From ZLKRG08 sp964565165 (GTDB taxonomy: Bacteria > Actinomycetota > Actinomycetes > Nanopelagicales > Nanopelagicaceae), in the NCBI GenBank assembly GCA_964565165.1, contig CAZMDJ010000001.1, forward strand, positions 26,833 to 90,832: a DNA stretch of 64,000 nucleotides, in the 5' to 3' direction. The translations under genes and the position numbers were made by a program. The notes beneath the pieces were generated by a model, which saw only the letters and a list, made by a program, of their open reading frames with translations, did not search any database and had not been told where the DNA came from. Shown here piece by piece: positions 43,807 to 51,544 of this stretch (position 1 is its first letter; each line of letters starts with the position of its first letter).

Positions 43807-44416
43807 CTTGATCTAGCGCTTCGCGGACAACGCCAGGAAGTGAGATCTCTTCGCTTCGCAAAATTCCGCGAAGTTGCGCTCCGGTACGTGCGCCAACAAT
43901 TGCACTGGTTACACCAACTGCATCACGAACCCAAGCTAGAGCAACTTCTAATGGTGAGTAACCAAGACCATCNNNNNNNNNNNNNNNNNNNNNNNNNNNN
44001 NNNNNNNNNNNNNNNNNNNNNNNNNNNNNNNNNNNNNNNNNNNNNNNNNNNNNNNNNNNNNNNNNNNNNNNNACATAATCAGTGCCAAGTCGTTTGAGAG
44101 ATGCATCTAATTCTGAAAGAAGTGCACCGCGTGAGGTATTAACGGTACGAACGCCATCAACAAAGACAATGCCACCTTTAGTTGCGATAACTACATCTTC
44201 GCGTTTAAAGAGCGAGCCAATAAGGCCACCGATAACTTTTTCGGAATCTCCAGCACCATAAACAGCTGCAGTATCAAGGAAATTGCCGCCTGCATCTAGA
44301 AATGCACGCGCCTGATCAGCTGCTTCATGTTCGTCGGTATCGCGACCCCATGTCATAGTGCCAAGACCTAGACGGGAGATGTTCAACCCCGTTGCGCCGG
44401 CCTTACGTAATTCCAT
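43796..44416 (-). CDS. Aldo/keto reductase, interrupted by an assembly gap
   Basis: An NADPH-dependent reductase of the AKR superfamily, split by 100 Ns. The N-terminal 114 residues carry SRLGLGTMTWGRDTDEHEA and two catalytic residues in FLDTAAVYG (Asp, Tyr), plus the catalytic lysine in VIATKGG. The catalytic histidine is in the gap. The C-terminal 58 residues hold the NADP-binding segment AIVGARTGAQLRGIL. Family members are about 310 residues, so about 100 are missing. Its end overlaps the convergent peptidase by 11 bases. Confidence 0.85.
   Translation of the reverse strand: MELRKAGATGLNISRLGLGTMTWGRDTDEHEAADQARAFLDAGGNFLDTAAVYGAGDSEKVIGGLIGSLFKREDVVIATKGGIVFVDGVRTVNTSRGALLSELDASLKRLGTDYXXXXXXXXXXXXXXXXXXXXXXXXXXXXXXXXXXDGLGYSPLEVALAWVRDAVGVTSAIVGARTGAQLRGILRSEEISLPGVVREALDQVSC
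43973..44072. other. Assembly gap (100 N) inside the aldo/keto reductase
   Basis: Placeholder of 100 Ns; by comparison with family length the real gap is nearer 400 bases. Confidence 0.99.
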
Positions 44417-44422
44417 AGCGCG

Positions 44423-44428
44423 ACCCTA
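44423..44428 (-). promoter_or_regulatory. -10 hexamer, leaderless start of aldo/keto reductase
   Basis: On the minus strand TAGGGT lies 6 bases before the ATG at 44416. No Shine-Dalgarno. The divergent phosphatase gene has TAACCT (44451-44456) 9 bases before its ATG. Confidence 0.5.
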
Positions 44429-44465
44429 AGCGCTTTAAGTTAAATTGCATTAACCTTTCACACTA

Positions 44466-45068
44466 ATGTCTCGAATTTTCTTGTTGCGTCACGCACATTC
44501 AGTAGCCAATGCCAAGGGAATCTTGGCCGGCCGCCTACCGAATATGCCTTTATCAAAAGTTGGCATCGAACAACGTTTGCAATTGAACGCTCGATTAGAA
44601 GGTGCCAAATTCGATCAAGTTATCTCTAGCCCAATCCAACGTTGTTTAGAGACTCTCGCTGATTTTCAATCTAACCCTGAAATTTACGACGAGTTCCAAG
44701 AGGTGCATTACGGAGATTGGAGCGGAAAGAAAACATCATCGCTTGCTCGAAATAAAGCTTGGCAAGAGATTCATAAGAACCCAGCCTCAGTTCGTTTTCC
44801 AAATGGGGAGACACTGCCTGAGGTGCAGACCAGAGCTCTCCTTGGTATGGACACTCGGTTAAAGAAGAGCGCAAAAAACATTCTCATCGCAACTCACGCT
44901 GATGTGGTGAAAGTTCTAGTTTTGCACGCTCTTGGTACCCATCTTAATAACATTGATAAGTTACATATAGATAACGCAAGTATCTCGATCCTCGAAAAAG
45001 ATAAGAATGGAATCCGAGTAATTCGCGTCAACGATAACTCTTCGAATATTGCTGAGCTCTTAAAATGA
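44466..45068 (+). CDS. Histidine phosphatase, MSMEG_4193-like (probable phosphomutase family)
   Basis: A 200-residue member of the histidine phosphatase superfamily. The catalytic site is LLRHAHSVANAKG (H9) with the second histidine in IATHADVVKV and arginine in ISSPIQRCLET. It matches the actinobacterial MSMEG_4193 family, described as probable phosphomutase or phosphatase with unknown substrate. That family travels with the DUF3090 and SCO1664-type genes found next here, ahead of mshC. Its 3' end overlaps the DUF3090 start by 4 bases. Confidence 0.88.
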   Translation: MSRIFLLRHAHSVANAKGILAGRLPNMPLSKVGIEQRLQLNARLEGAKFDQVISSPIQRCLETLADFQSNPEIYDEFQEVHYGDWSGKKTSSLARNKAWQEIHKNPASVRFPNGETLPEVQTRALLGMDTRLKKSAKNILIATHADVVKVLVLHALGTHLNNIDKLHIDNASISILEKDKNGIRVIRVNDNSSNIAELLK

Positions 45069-45586
45069 GTCGTGCAAGAAAGTTAGATCCGGTCTCAAGT
45101 TTTATTGTCGGAACCATCGGAAACCCAGGAGAGCGTGAGTTTTATCTACAAGCAAAATTCCATGGCGGCATTCATAGTTTCGCTATCGACAAGGGACAGG
45201 TAGCTGCACTCGCTGAACGTATGGGAATTCTTATAGGTGAACTGAAATCTGCAGATTATCGTTTTGAAAACATAATCGCAGTTCCATTAGAAGTTCCTCT
45301 AATTCCTGAATTTCAAGTCGGGGTAATCGGAATCGTTTGGCTAGGCGAGAGCGAACAAGTTGCACTTGATATCCAAGAGATCACTGAAGGCGATAACGAT
45401 CTAGTTGCTGAAGATGAAGATGGTCCTGCGCTATTTAGACTTTTAATGTCACCAGATATTGCCAATAACTTCGTCAATCAGGCGAAGAAAGTTGTGGCAG
45501 CAGGTCGAGCGCCTTGTCCGTTCTGCGGTCTACCGATTAATAAAGATGGGCATCTATGTCCGAGGGCTAATGGTTACCGTAGATAA
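45065..45586 (+). CDS. DUF3090 family protein with C-terminal zinc ribbon
   Basis: A 173-residue actinobacterial protein of unknown function. The body (FIVGTIGNPGEREFYLQA, FAIDKGQVAALAERM) is followed by a short zinc-ribbon tail, CPFCGLPINKDGHLCPRANGY, with cysteines or histidine as metal ligands. It is overlapped by the phosphatase (4 bases) and the SCO1664-type gene (17 bases), so the three are almost certainly made together. Confidence 0.9.
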   Translation: MSRARKLDPVSSFIVGTIGNPGEREFYLQAKFHGGIHSFAIDKGQVAALAERMGILIGELKSADYRFENIIAVPLEVPLIPEFQVGVIGIVWLGESEQVALDIQEITEGDNDLVAEDEDGPALFRLLMSPDIANNFVNQAKKVVAAGRAPCPFCGLPINKDGHLCPRANGYRR

Positions 45587-46226
45587 TTTTCGAGTTGCAC
45601 CAATTGAGGTAGTTGGGCGCTTAGTTGATGCCTCTAATGCATCACTTTTTTGCAAAATAGGTGATGTGAATGCAATCTATAAACCTATTGCAGGTGAACG
45701 ACCACTCTGGGATTTTCCATCAGGCAATCTAGCTTCCAGAGAAGTTGCTGCATATCTAGTTAGCGAAGCGCTCTCATTGAATTGCGTACCTTTAACAATC
45801 CTTCGAGATGGTCCATATGGTGAAGGTTCCGTGCAGTTATGGATTGATGAAACCGAAGAGGTAGGCGAGCGATACGTCGAGAAATCAGATGGACTTCGAA
45901 AGATCGCTTTGTTAGATGCGGTTATAAATAATACTGATCGCAAGATTGGCCATCTGCTGTACAAAGAAGATCAGATTTTTGGTTGCGATCACGGAGTTAC
46001 ATTCCATGAAGAGTACAAACTGCGAACAGTTCTCTGGCAATTTGCCGATCTTCCGCTAACTGACGCGGAAATATCGCTTCTTAAAAAGTTCCAATTGGAT
46101 CTCACGCATTTAATTTCAGAGGACGAAATTGCGGCGCTACAAACCAGAATTGCAAATCTATTGCAGGAGAAGCGCTTCCCATTGCCACCAACTGATTGGC
46201 CAGCGATTCCTTGGCCACCTTTCTAA
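45570..46226 (+). CDS. SCO1664 family protein, PI3/4-kinase-like fold
   Basis: A 218-residue protein of the actinobacterial SCO1664 type. I chose ATG 45570 (MVTVDNFRVAP), which has GAGGGC upstream and gives the family N-terminus. AIYKPIAGERPLWDFP resembles a nucleotide-binding lysine region. DAVINNTDRKIGHLL and FGCDHGVTFH resemble the catalytic N/D loop and the DxG metal motif of PI3/4-kinase-like or HipA-like kinases. Substrate unknown. It lies 12 bases before mshC. Confidence 0.82.
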   Translation: MVTVDNFRVAPIEVVGRLVDASNASLFCKIGDVNAIYKPIAGERPLWDFPSGNLASREVAAYLVSEALSLNCVPLTILRDGPYGEGSVQLWIDETEEVGERYVEKSDGLRKIALLDAVINNTDRKIGHLLYKEDQIFGCDHGVTFHEEYKLRTVLWQFADLPLTDAEISLLKKFQLDLTHLISEDEIAALQTRIANLLQEKRFPLPPTDWPAIPWPPF

Positions 46227-46232
46227 TACACT
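46227..46232 (+). promoter_or_regulatory. -10 hexamer, leaderless start of mshC
   Basis: TACACT lies 6 bases before the ATG at 46239, right after the SCO1664-type stop. It suggests that mshC can be transcribed on its own, in addition to read-through from the three genes before it. Confidence 0.5.
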
Positions 46233-46238
46233 CCTCAT

Positions 46239-47465
46239 ATGCATAGCTGGCCGTCGGTACCATTCCCGCAGATTCCAAAGGCAGAGAAGGCGCTACAGGT
46301 TTATTCAACAGAGGCAGAGCAACTTGTTGAGATTCCAATTAAAGATAAGTATCAGATGTACGTCTGTGGAATCACTCCATACGATGCAACTCATTTGGGC
46401 CACGCAGCGACATATTTAACCTTTGATTTGATCAATAGATATTGGCGAGCATTAGGTGCAGAGGTCAATTACATTCAAAACATTACAGACATTGATGATC
46501 CGTTATTGGAACGTGCGAATCGTGATGGAGTGGATTGGAAAGAGTTGGCACACTCTCAAATAGATTTATTTAGATCAGATATGGAATTACTACGTGTACT
46601 ACCGCCATCACATTATGAAGGCGCAGTAGATGCGATCCCTGATGTCGTAGAGGCAATTAAAGTCTTAAACGATAGAGGCGCTGTCTATGGCCTCGATTCG
46701 GATAAATACTTCGAAGTTCATAAGGACCAAAACTTTGGTAGCGAATCGCATATGTCAGAGGCGCAGATGCTCGAAATATTCGCCGAACGCGGCGGAGATC
46801 CAAAACGAGCCGGAAAGAAAGACCCGCTAGATGCGCTGCTCTGGCTTGCTCATCGCGAAGGCGAACCTGCTTGGCCATCTATTTATGGCGATGGTCGCCC
46901 AGGTTGGCATATCGAATGCGCTGCAATCGCGCTGAAATTTGCTGATCATTCAGGCGAATTTATTATCGATGTGCAGGGTGGTGGAAAAGATTTAATCTTT
47001 CCTCATCACGAAATGTCGGCTTCTCAAGTCAAACTTTTAACTGGTAAGAGCTTTGCACGTGCATATGTGCATGCCGCATTGCTTGGTTTAGATGGCGAAA
47101 AGATGAGTAAGTCTCGCGGCAATTTAGTTTTTGTATCGAAATTGATTGCAGAGGGTGTTAATCCGATGGCAATTCGTTGGGCGCTGCTTAAGCGACCTTA
47201 TTGTCAGGAATATATGTGGCTACGCACCGAAACCGCCGAGGCGCAGAATGAAATTGATGCGTTAGTTGCTAAGTTAAACAGTGGCGCAATTCCAGCAACA
47301 GCAACGTTGATTACCGATATCTACAATTTCATCGCAGATGACTTAAAGAGCGCAGAAGCGATTGCGGCTATAAATGCGTGGGTTGCAAGCGATGGAACCG
47401 ATGGCGATGCAAATGCACTTCGCTCGGTAATTGATGGGTTACTGGGTATCGCCCTGACGGCGTAA
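46239..47465 (+). CDS. mshC: Mycothiol ligase MshC (cysteine:GlcN-inositol ligase)
   Basis: A 408-residue class I synthetase-like enzyme that joins cysteine to 1-O-glucosaminyl-inositol in mycothiol synthesis. MYVCGITPYDATHLGHAAT contains the zinc cysteine and the HIGH-type motif (HLGH); KMSKS is in LDGEKMSKSRGN. The N-terminus HSWPSVPFPQIP and the GITPYDATHLG wording separate MshC from its paralogue CysS. It indicates that this organism uses mycothiol as its thiol buffer. The 3' end overlaps the convergent PAC2 gene by 27 bases. Confidence 0.95.
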   Translation: MHSWPSVPFPQIPKAEKALQVYSTEAEQLVEIPIKDKYQMYVCGITPYDATHLGHAATYLTFDLINRYWRALGAEVNYIQNITDIDDPLLERANRDGVDWKELAHSQIDLFRSDMELLRVLPPSHYEGAVDAIPDVVEAIKVLNDRGAVYGLDSDKYFEVHKDQNFGSESHMSEAQMLEIFAERGGDPKRAGKKDPLDALLWLAHREGEPAWPSIYGDGRPGWHIECAAIALKFADHSGEFIIDVQGGGKDLIFPHHEMSASQVKLLTGKSFARAYVHAALLGLDGEKMSKSRGNLVFVSKLIAEGVNPMAIRWALLKRPYCQEYMWLRTETAEAQNEIDALVAKLNSGAIPATATLITDIYNFIADDLKSAEAIAAINAWVASDGTDGDANALRSVIDGLLGIALTA

Positions 47466-48290
47466 GAATCTCTCAAACTCTTTGGCGATGTCGTCGCCGG
47501 TAGTCTCTTCAAAATCGCTGTCGTCTTTATCGGCTTCAAGTTGTTTCACATATTCGCTGATTTCGGAATCTTCTTCTGCCAATTGCGTAACTGCAATTTC
47601 CCATGCCTTTGAAGCTTCAGGCAGGTCACCAGCTGGAATAGTTATATCGAAGTAACTGTCCAACTCTTCAATCAAAGCAAGAGTTGCTTTCGGTGACGGT
47701 GATCCAGATGCATAGTGCGGAAGCGCTGCCCATAAAGAGAAAGCATCAATTTCACGCTTCTGGCAGATATCTTGAATAATTCCGAGGATTCCAGTTGGTC
47801 CTTCGTAGCGACTAACTTCAAATCCGAATCTCTGTGCAAGATCGGGATTCGAACTGGTACCGGTGACGGTAATCGGACGCGTATGTGGAGCATCTGCAAG
47901 TAGCGCGCCAAGAGTGATCACTAAACGCACATCAAGATCTTCAAAGAGATCAAGCAATTCATTAGTAAAGGTTTGCCACTTGAAAGATGGCTCTGGTCCA
48001 CGTACTACAACTAAATCAAAAGGCAGGTGAGGCGTGAATACTGAATATACATTTGTGTTCGGCCAATTAATTCTGCGAATTAGTGAGTTATCAACGAAAA
48101 CCATTGGTCTGATTTGTTGATAGTCGTAATATTCTTCGGAATTACTTTCGGCAATTAGATTCTCTTGGATTCCCCAACAATTCATTAAATGAGAAATGGC
48201 ACCAGAAGCTGCTTCACCAGCATCGTTCCAACCATTAAATGCGATAACCGCCACAGGGTCTCGCAATTGCGGTATCTGGTGAATCTGCAT
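47439..48290 (-). CDS. PAC2 family protein
   Basis: A 283-residue member of the PAC2 (proteasome assembly chaperone 2-like) family, with VAVIAFNGWNDAGEAASGAISHL near the N-terminus and LVITLGALLADAPHTRP in the core. The mycobacterial relative (Rv2125) also sits next to mshC. No role is established in bacteria; the ATP-grasp-neighbour idea is not supported here. The acidic C-terminus overlaps mshC. Notably, no proteasome genes exist in the window. Confidence 0.9.
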   Translation of the reverse strand: MQIHQIPQLRDPVAVIAFNGWNDAGEAASGAISHLMNCWGIQENLIAESNSEEYYDYQQIRPMVFVDNSLIRRINWPNTNVYSVFTPHLPFDLVVVRGPEPSFKWQTFTNELLDLFEDLDVRLVITLGALLADAPHTRPITVTGTSSNPDLAQRFGFEVSRYEGPTGILGIIQDICQKREIDAFSLWAALPHYASGSPSPKATLALIEELDSYFDITIPAGDLPEASKAWEIAVTQLAEEDSEISEYVKQLEADKDDSDFEETTGDDIAKEFERFLRRQGDTQ

Positions 48291-48296
48291 AAGAAC

Positions 48297-48302
48297 ACCT
48301 TA
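48297..48302 (-). promoter_or_regulatory. -10 hexamer, leaderless start of PAC2 gene
   Basis: On the minus strand TAAGGT lies 6 bases before the ATG at 48290. No Shine-Dalgarno. Confidence 0.55.
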
Positions 48303-48305
48303 CGG

Positions 48306-48311
48306 TAACCT
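48306..48311 (+). promoter_or_regulatory. -10 hexamer, leaderless start of HAD gene
   Basis: TAACCT lies 7 bases before the GTG at 48319. It is 3 bases from the opposing PAC2 -10 element, a back-to-back arrangement like that at 37570-37586. Confidence 0.45.
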
Positions 48312-48318
48312 TCCGCGC

Positions 48319-48981
48319 GTGGCGAGTAAATTCTTTGATGCGGTCCTCTTTGATATGGATGGTCTTACAATCAACTCCGAACCGCAATGGCTTGAAGCAG
48401 AGATTGAATTAACTGCGCCTTTTGGTTACCAATGGACTCTTGAGGATCAGGCGCATTGCCTTGGTGGTCCACTCTCAAAAGTTGGCCAATATATGTCAGA
48501 TCTCTGCAATGGTGCAGAGAGTGGTCCGTGGTTTCACGCTTCGATTATTGAACTTATGGCGAAGAAGGTCGGGAAGCACGCAGTCTTTATGCCAGGTGCC
48601 AAAGATTTAATTCAAAACCTAAATCTTGCCGGTATTCCTTTGGCGCTTGTTTCTGCAAGCCCTCGTGTAATTGTTGACGCAGCACTTTCGCATGTACAAC
48701 CAATTCCGTATAAGACCACAATTTCATCTGATGACGTCAAAGTTACCAAGCCAGATCCAGAAGGTTATTTAAAGGCGGCCCAATTTCTTGGCGCAGATAT
48801 CCGAAACTGTTTAATTCTTGAGGATTCCGCAACTGGAGTACAGGCAGCGCGAGCAAGTGGCGCACGCGTTATCGCAGTTCCACATTTAGTTAAGATCGAA
48901 CCTGATTTCCAAACGAAAGTTGTGCATTCGTTGGAGGAGCTATCTGTTGATTTCCTACGAGAGCTATATATCAACTGGTAA
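48319..48981 (+). CDS. HAD-superfamily hydrolase, phosphoglucomutase-like subclass IA
   Basis: A 220-residue HAD hydrolase. Motif I is VLFDMDGLTINSEPQW, motif II LVSASPR, and the later motifs are VTKPDPEGYLKAA and LEDSATGVQAARASG. This wording is typical of beta-phosphoglucomutase-like phosphatases acting on small sugar phosphates. GTG start. The 3' end overlaps the convergent RecB-like gene by 11 bases. A HAD gene lies near this point in mycobacteria too. Confidence 0.9.
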   Translation: MASKFFDAVLFDMDGLTINSEPQWLEAEIELTAPFGYQWTLEDQAHCLGGPLSKVGQYMSDLCNGAESGPWFHASIIELMAKKVGKHAVFMPGAKDLIQNLNLAGIPLALVSASPRVIVDAALSHVQPIPYKTTISSDDVKVTKPDPEGYLKAAQFLGADIRNCLILEDSATGVQAARASGARVIAVPHLVKIEPDFQTKVVHSLEELSVDFLRELYINW

Positions 48982-49741
48982 AGGCAGGACAGATATTTTT
49001 AAAGCTGCACCAATCGCATAGTCGGCTCTTCTGCGTTGGCCAATATTCTTTTCCGATCGAAATCTTAATCTCTTTACCTACCTGTAGCGCCTTCTTTTCG
49101 GCGGTTAAGAGTTCGGATTCTGTTGGAGAATTCTTAAGCACCTGTTGGTCACCGAGATAGAGAAGTTGTAACAATTTAGGAATCTCACCGTGGATTCGAT
49201 ACCAAAGTAAGCCATAGAAACGAAGTTGAAATAGCGCCTTCTCTTCGTATCCGGCTCTAGGTGATTTACCAGTCTTGTAATCAACAATTCGAACCTCACC
49301 GGTTGGTGCAATGTCGATACGATCTACATATCCGTGAAGCAATAACTGATCTTCTTCATCTAGCTCAAGATGCTCTTCAAAATGTGTTGGTTGAAAACTC
49401 TGTGGATTCTCAATCGAGAAGTAGTTATGCAGGAGAGCTGAAACGCGATCTAGCCACTCTTTCTCATCAGTGACTGCAGCGGCAAGTTCATCGTTGCCAC
49501 TTTTCTGTTCGTTCCAATGATGCGGTGCACGTGCAATTGCATTCTCAACGGTGCGCTCTGTTACAGGTTGTGCGAGGAGTTCTTCGAGAATTGTGTGGAC
49601 CAGAGTTCCGCGGGCGGCATCTAAGCTGATTGGTTCAGGTAATTTCTGAATTACCCGATAGTTATATAACTGCGGGCATTGTTGGTAATCACTGATACGG
49701 CTAGGGGAGAGTCTTATTGCATCCATCTTGGGCATAAACAT
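48971..49741 (-). CDS. RecB-like PD-(D/E)XK exonuclease with Fe-S cysteines
   Basis: A 256-residue single-domain nuclease of the RecB/Cas4/AddB type. Four cysteines placed for a [4Fe-4S] cluster are C22 (SDYQQCPQLYNY) and C242, C245, C251 (CDWCSFKNIC). The catalytic core is GYVDRIDI and VRIVDYKTGK. The mycobacterial relative Rv2119 sits beside trmI, as here. Starts at 49741 or 49726 are both possible; the second gives MDAIRLSPSRIS. No cas genes are nearby, so it is not a CRISPR Cas4. Confidence 0.9.
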   Translation of the reverse strand: MFMPKMDAIRLSPSRISDYQQCPQLYNYRVIQKLPEPISLDAARGTLVHTILEELLAQPVTERTVENAIARAPHHWNEQKSGNDELAAAVTDEKEWLDRVSALLHNYFSIENPQSFQPTHFEEHLELDEEDQLLLHGYVDRIDIAPTGEVRIVDYKTGKSPRAGYEEKALFQLRFYGLLWYRIHGEIPKLLQLLYLGDQQVLKNSPTESELLTAEKKALQVGKEIKISIGKEYWPTQKSRLCDWCSFKNICPAFTS

Positions 49742-49761
49742 AGAGCAAGGCGGTGACGCTC

Positions 49762-49767
49762 TAAGAT
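49762..49767 (+). promoter_or_regulatory. -10 hexamer, leaderless start of trmI
   Basis: TAAGAT lies 6 bases before the GTG at 49774. No Shine-Dalgarno. It probably drives trmI-pafB-pafC. Confidence 0.55.
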
Positions 49768-49773
49768 AGGCGC

Positions 49774-50640
49774 GTGGCTAATAAGAGTGGATTTTTCGCA
49801 AGCGGTGACCGTATTCAATTGACCGACAATAAAGGTCGTCAATATTCATTTAACATCACGCCAGGCAAAGAGTTCCATACCCATCAAGGTTTCATTAAGC
49901 ACGACGACATAATTGGTCTTCCTGAAGGTAGCGTTATCAGCATCAATTCCACAACCGGTGTTGCGCAGAAGTTCATGGCATTTAAGCCGCTCTTAACCGA
50001 TTACGTTTTAACGATGCCACGTAGCGCAACAATTGTTTACCCAAAAGATTCCGCTCTAATAGTTGGCTTCGCCGATATTTTTCCAGGTGCTCGAGTTCTA
50101 GAAGCCGGCGTAGGTAGCGGTGCTCTAACACTTTCATTGCTGCGCGCTGTTGGGCCAACTGGATCTGTGCACTCAGTAGAACGTCGCGAGGAATTCGCGG
50201 CAAATGCAAAATCAAATGTCGAACATTATTTCAATGGGCTTCCTGAAAATTGGAAGTTAACTTTAGGAAATTTGGAAGAGCAAGAACTCACCGAAGAATA
50301 TGACCGAGTGATTCTAGATATGTTGATGCCTTGGGAGTGCGTAGATATCGCAGCTAGATTTTTAGTTCCTGGTGGCGTTTATATGGCTTACGTTGCAACC
50401 ACAACGCAACTATCCAACGTGGCTGAGACACTTAAAAAAGATGGCCGCTTCACAGAACCGGAAAGTTTCGAATCGCTGGTGCGACCATGGCATCATGATG
50501 GTTTAGCAGTTCGTCCAGAACATCGCATGATTGGCCATACTGGATTTCTGATTTTTGCACGTCGAATCGCACCAGGTACCGAGCTACTTCCGCGTCGACG
50601 CCGTCCTTCGAAGGGTGCGTATGGCATCTCCGAAGAATGA
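49774..50640 (+). CDS. trmI: tRNA (adenine-58-N1)-methyltransferase TrmI
   Basis: A 288-residue SAM-dependent methyltransferase that makes m1A58 in the tRNA T-loop. VLEAGVGSGALTLSLLRAVG is the SAM-binding loop; RRSATIVYPKD-like MPRSATIVYPKD precedes it, and DRVILDMLMPWE is the catalytic region. GTG start. Its last 20 bases overlap the pafB start. In mycobacteria the proteasome gene block lies between trmI and pafB. Confidence 0.95.
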   Translation: MANKSGFFASGDRIQLTDNKGRQYSFNITPGKEFHTHQGFIKHDDIIGLPEGSVISINSTTGVAQKFMAFKPLLTDYVLTMPRSATIVYPKDSALIVGFADIFPGARVLEAGVGSGALTLSLLRAVGPTGSVHSVERREEFAANAKSNVEHYFNGLPENWKLTLGNLEEQELTEEYDRVILDMLMPWECVDIAARFLVPGGVYMAYVATTTQLSNVAETLKKDGRFTEPESFESLVRPWHHDGLAVRPEHRMIGHTGFLIFARRIAPGTELLPRRRRPSKGAYGISEE

Positions 50641-51544
50641 ACGGTTAGTTAATTTAACAATTGCGCTACTTGCAACTAAGAAGTTTCTAACAAAGGCGCA
50701 GATTTTCAAAGCAGTTGCCGGTTATGAAGGTTCTACTGAAGCTACGGATCGCATGTTTGAACGCGATAAAGAAGAGCTACGTGCTTTAGGTATTCAAATC
50801 GAAATGAAAAGTATCGATCCACTCTTTGAGGATGAGATCGGTTATCGAATTCTCCCGGAACGCTATCGCTTTGATTTAGGTCAATTAACTCCAGAAGAGG
50901 TATCTGTGCTTGCGCTTGCAGCAGAAGCTTGGAAGGAGAGCGCTCTAAAGGATGTCGCGCTTTCGACAGCGGTTCGTCTTGAATCTCTTGGCATCGCTGC
51001 TGATTTCTCGGAAATCAACATAGTTCCGACAATCGCTAATGTGCCTGCAAATCTTTCAGATATTCTCGAAGCAATAGATACAAACAAAGTTATCGAGATT
51101 CAGTACCTTAATAATGATGATATGGTAGAGGGCAAGAAGATTGCACCGCTTGGAATCTATTCACAGAAGCAGCGTTGGTATTTGTATGCGATCGATACCG
51201 CAAAAAATGAGAAGCGAAGCTATCGACTAGATCGTTTTGCTGGTGAAATCAAGAAAACCAATAAAGGGTTCGAAAGAGAACCTTTCAAGTTACCTGCTAC
51301 TCATTTCCCTGCAGTTGAAGTTTTGCTCGAAGTGCGCAGAGATTCCGTTCCTTCGCTCCTAACATCAGCTCAAGTTGTGGCTGAAAACAGCGACTGGATT
51401 CAAATTAAGAGAAACTTTTCATCTGAAAATGAAGCGGTCTCTGTAATTCTTCAATACTCAACCAATGTCATGGTGCTGCAACCGATTTCCGTAGTCAGTG
51501 CAGTAACTAAGGCACTTTCAGAGTTGGTGAAACTTCATGGCTAA
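50621..51544 (+). CDS. pafB: WYL-domain transcription regulator PafB
   Basis: A 307-residue subunit of PafBC, the activator of the mycobacterial LexA-independent DNA damage response. A winged helix at about residues 1-70 (NERLVNLTIALLATKKFLTKAQIF), a WYL domain around residues 145-215 (KQRWYLYAIDT...RSYRLDRF), and a WCX tail. The start at 50621 (MASPKNERL) gives the family N-terminus and overlaps trmI by 20 bases. It overlaps pafC by 8 bases. Confidence 0.93.
   Translation: MASPKNERLVNLTIALLATKKFLTKAQIFKAVAGYEGSTEATDRMFERDKEELRALGIQIEMKSIDPLFEDEIGYRILPERYRFDLGQLTPEEVSVLALAAEAWKESALKDVALSTAVRLESLGIAADFSEINIVPTIANVPANLSDILEAIDTNKVIEIQYLNNDDMVEGKKIAPLGIYSQKQRWYLYAIDTAKNEKRSYRLDRFAGEIKKTNKGFEREPFKLPATHFPAVEVLLEVRRDSVPSLLTSAQVVAENSDWIQIKRNFSSENEAVSVILQYSTNVMVLQPISVVSAVTKALSELVKLHG

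Noticed and set aside
48971..49741. RecB-like nuclease as a CRISPR Cas4
   Set aside because: The same gene stands next to trmI in mycobacteria, there are no cas genes, and no spacer-repeat array occurs in the window.
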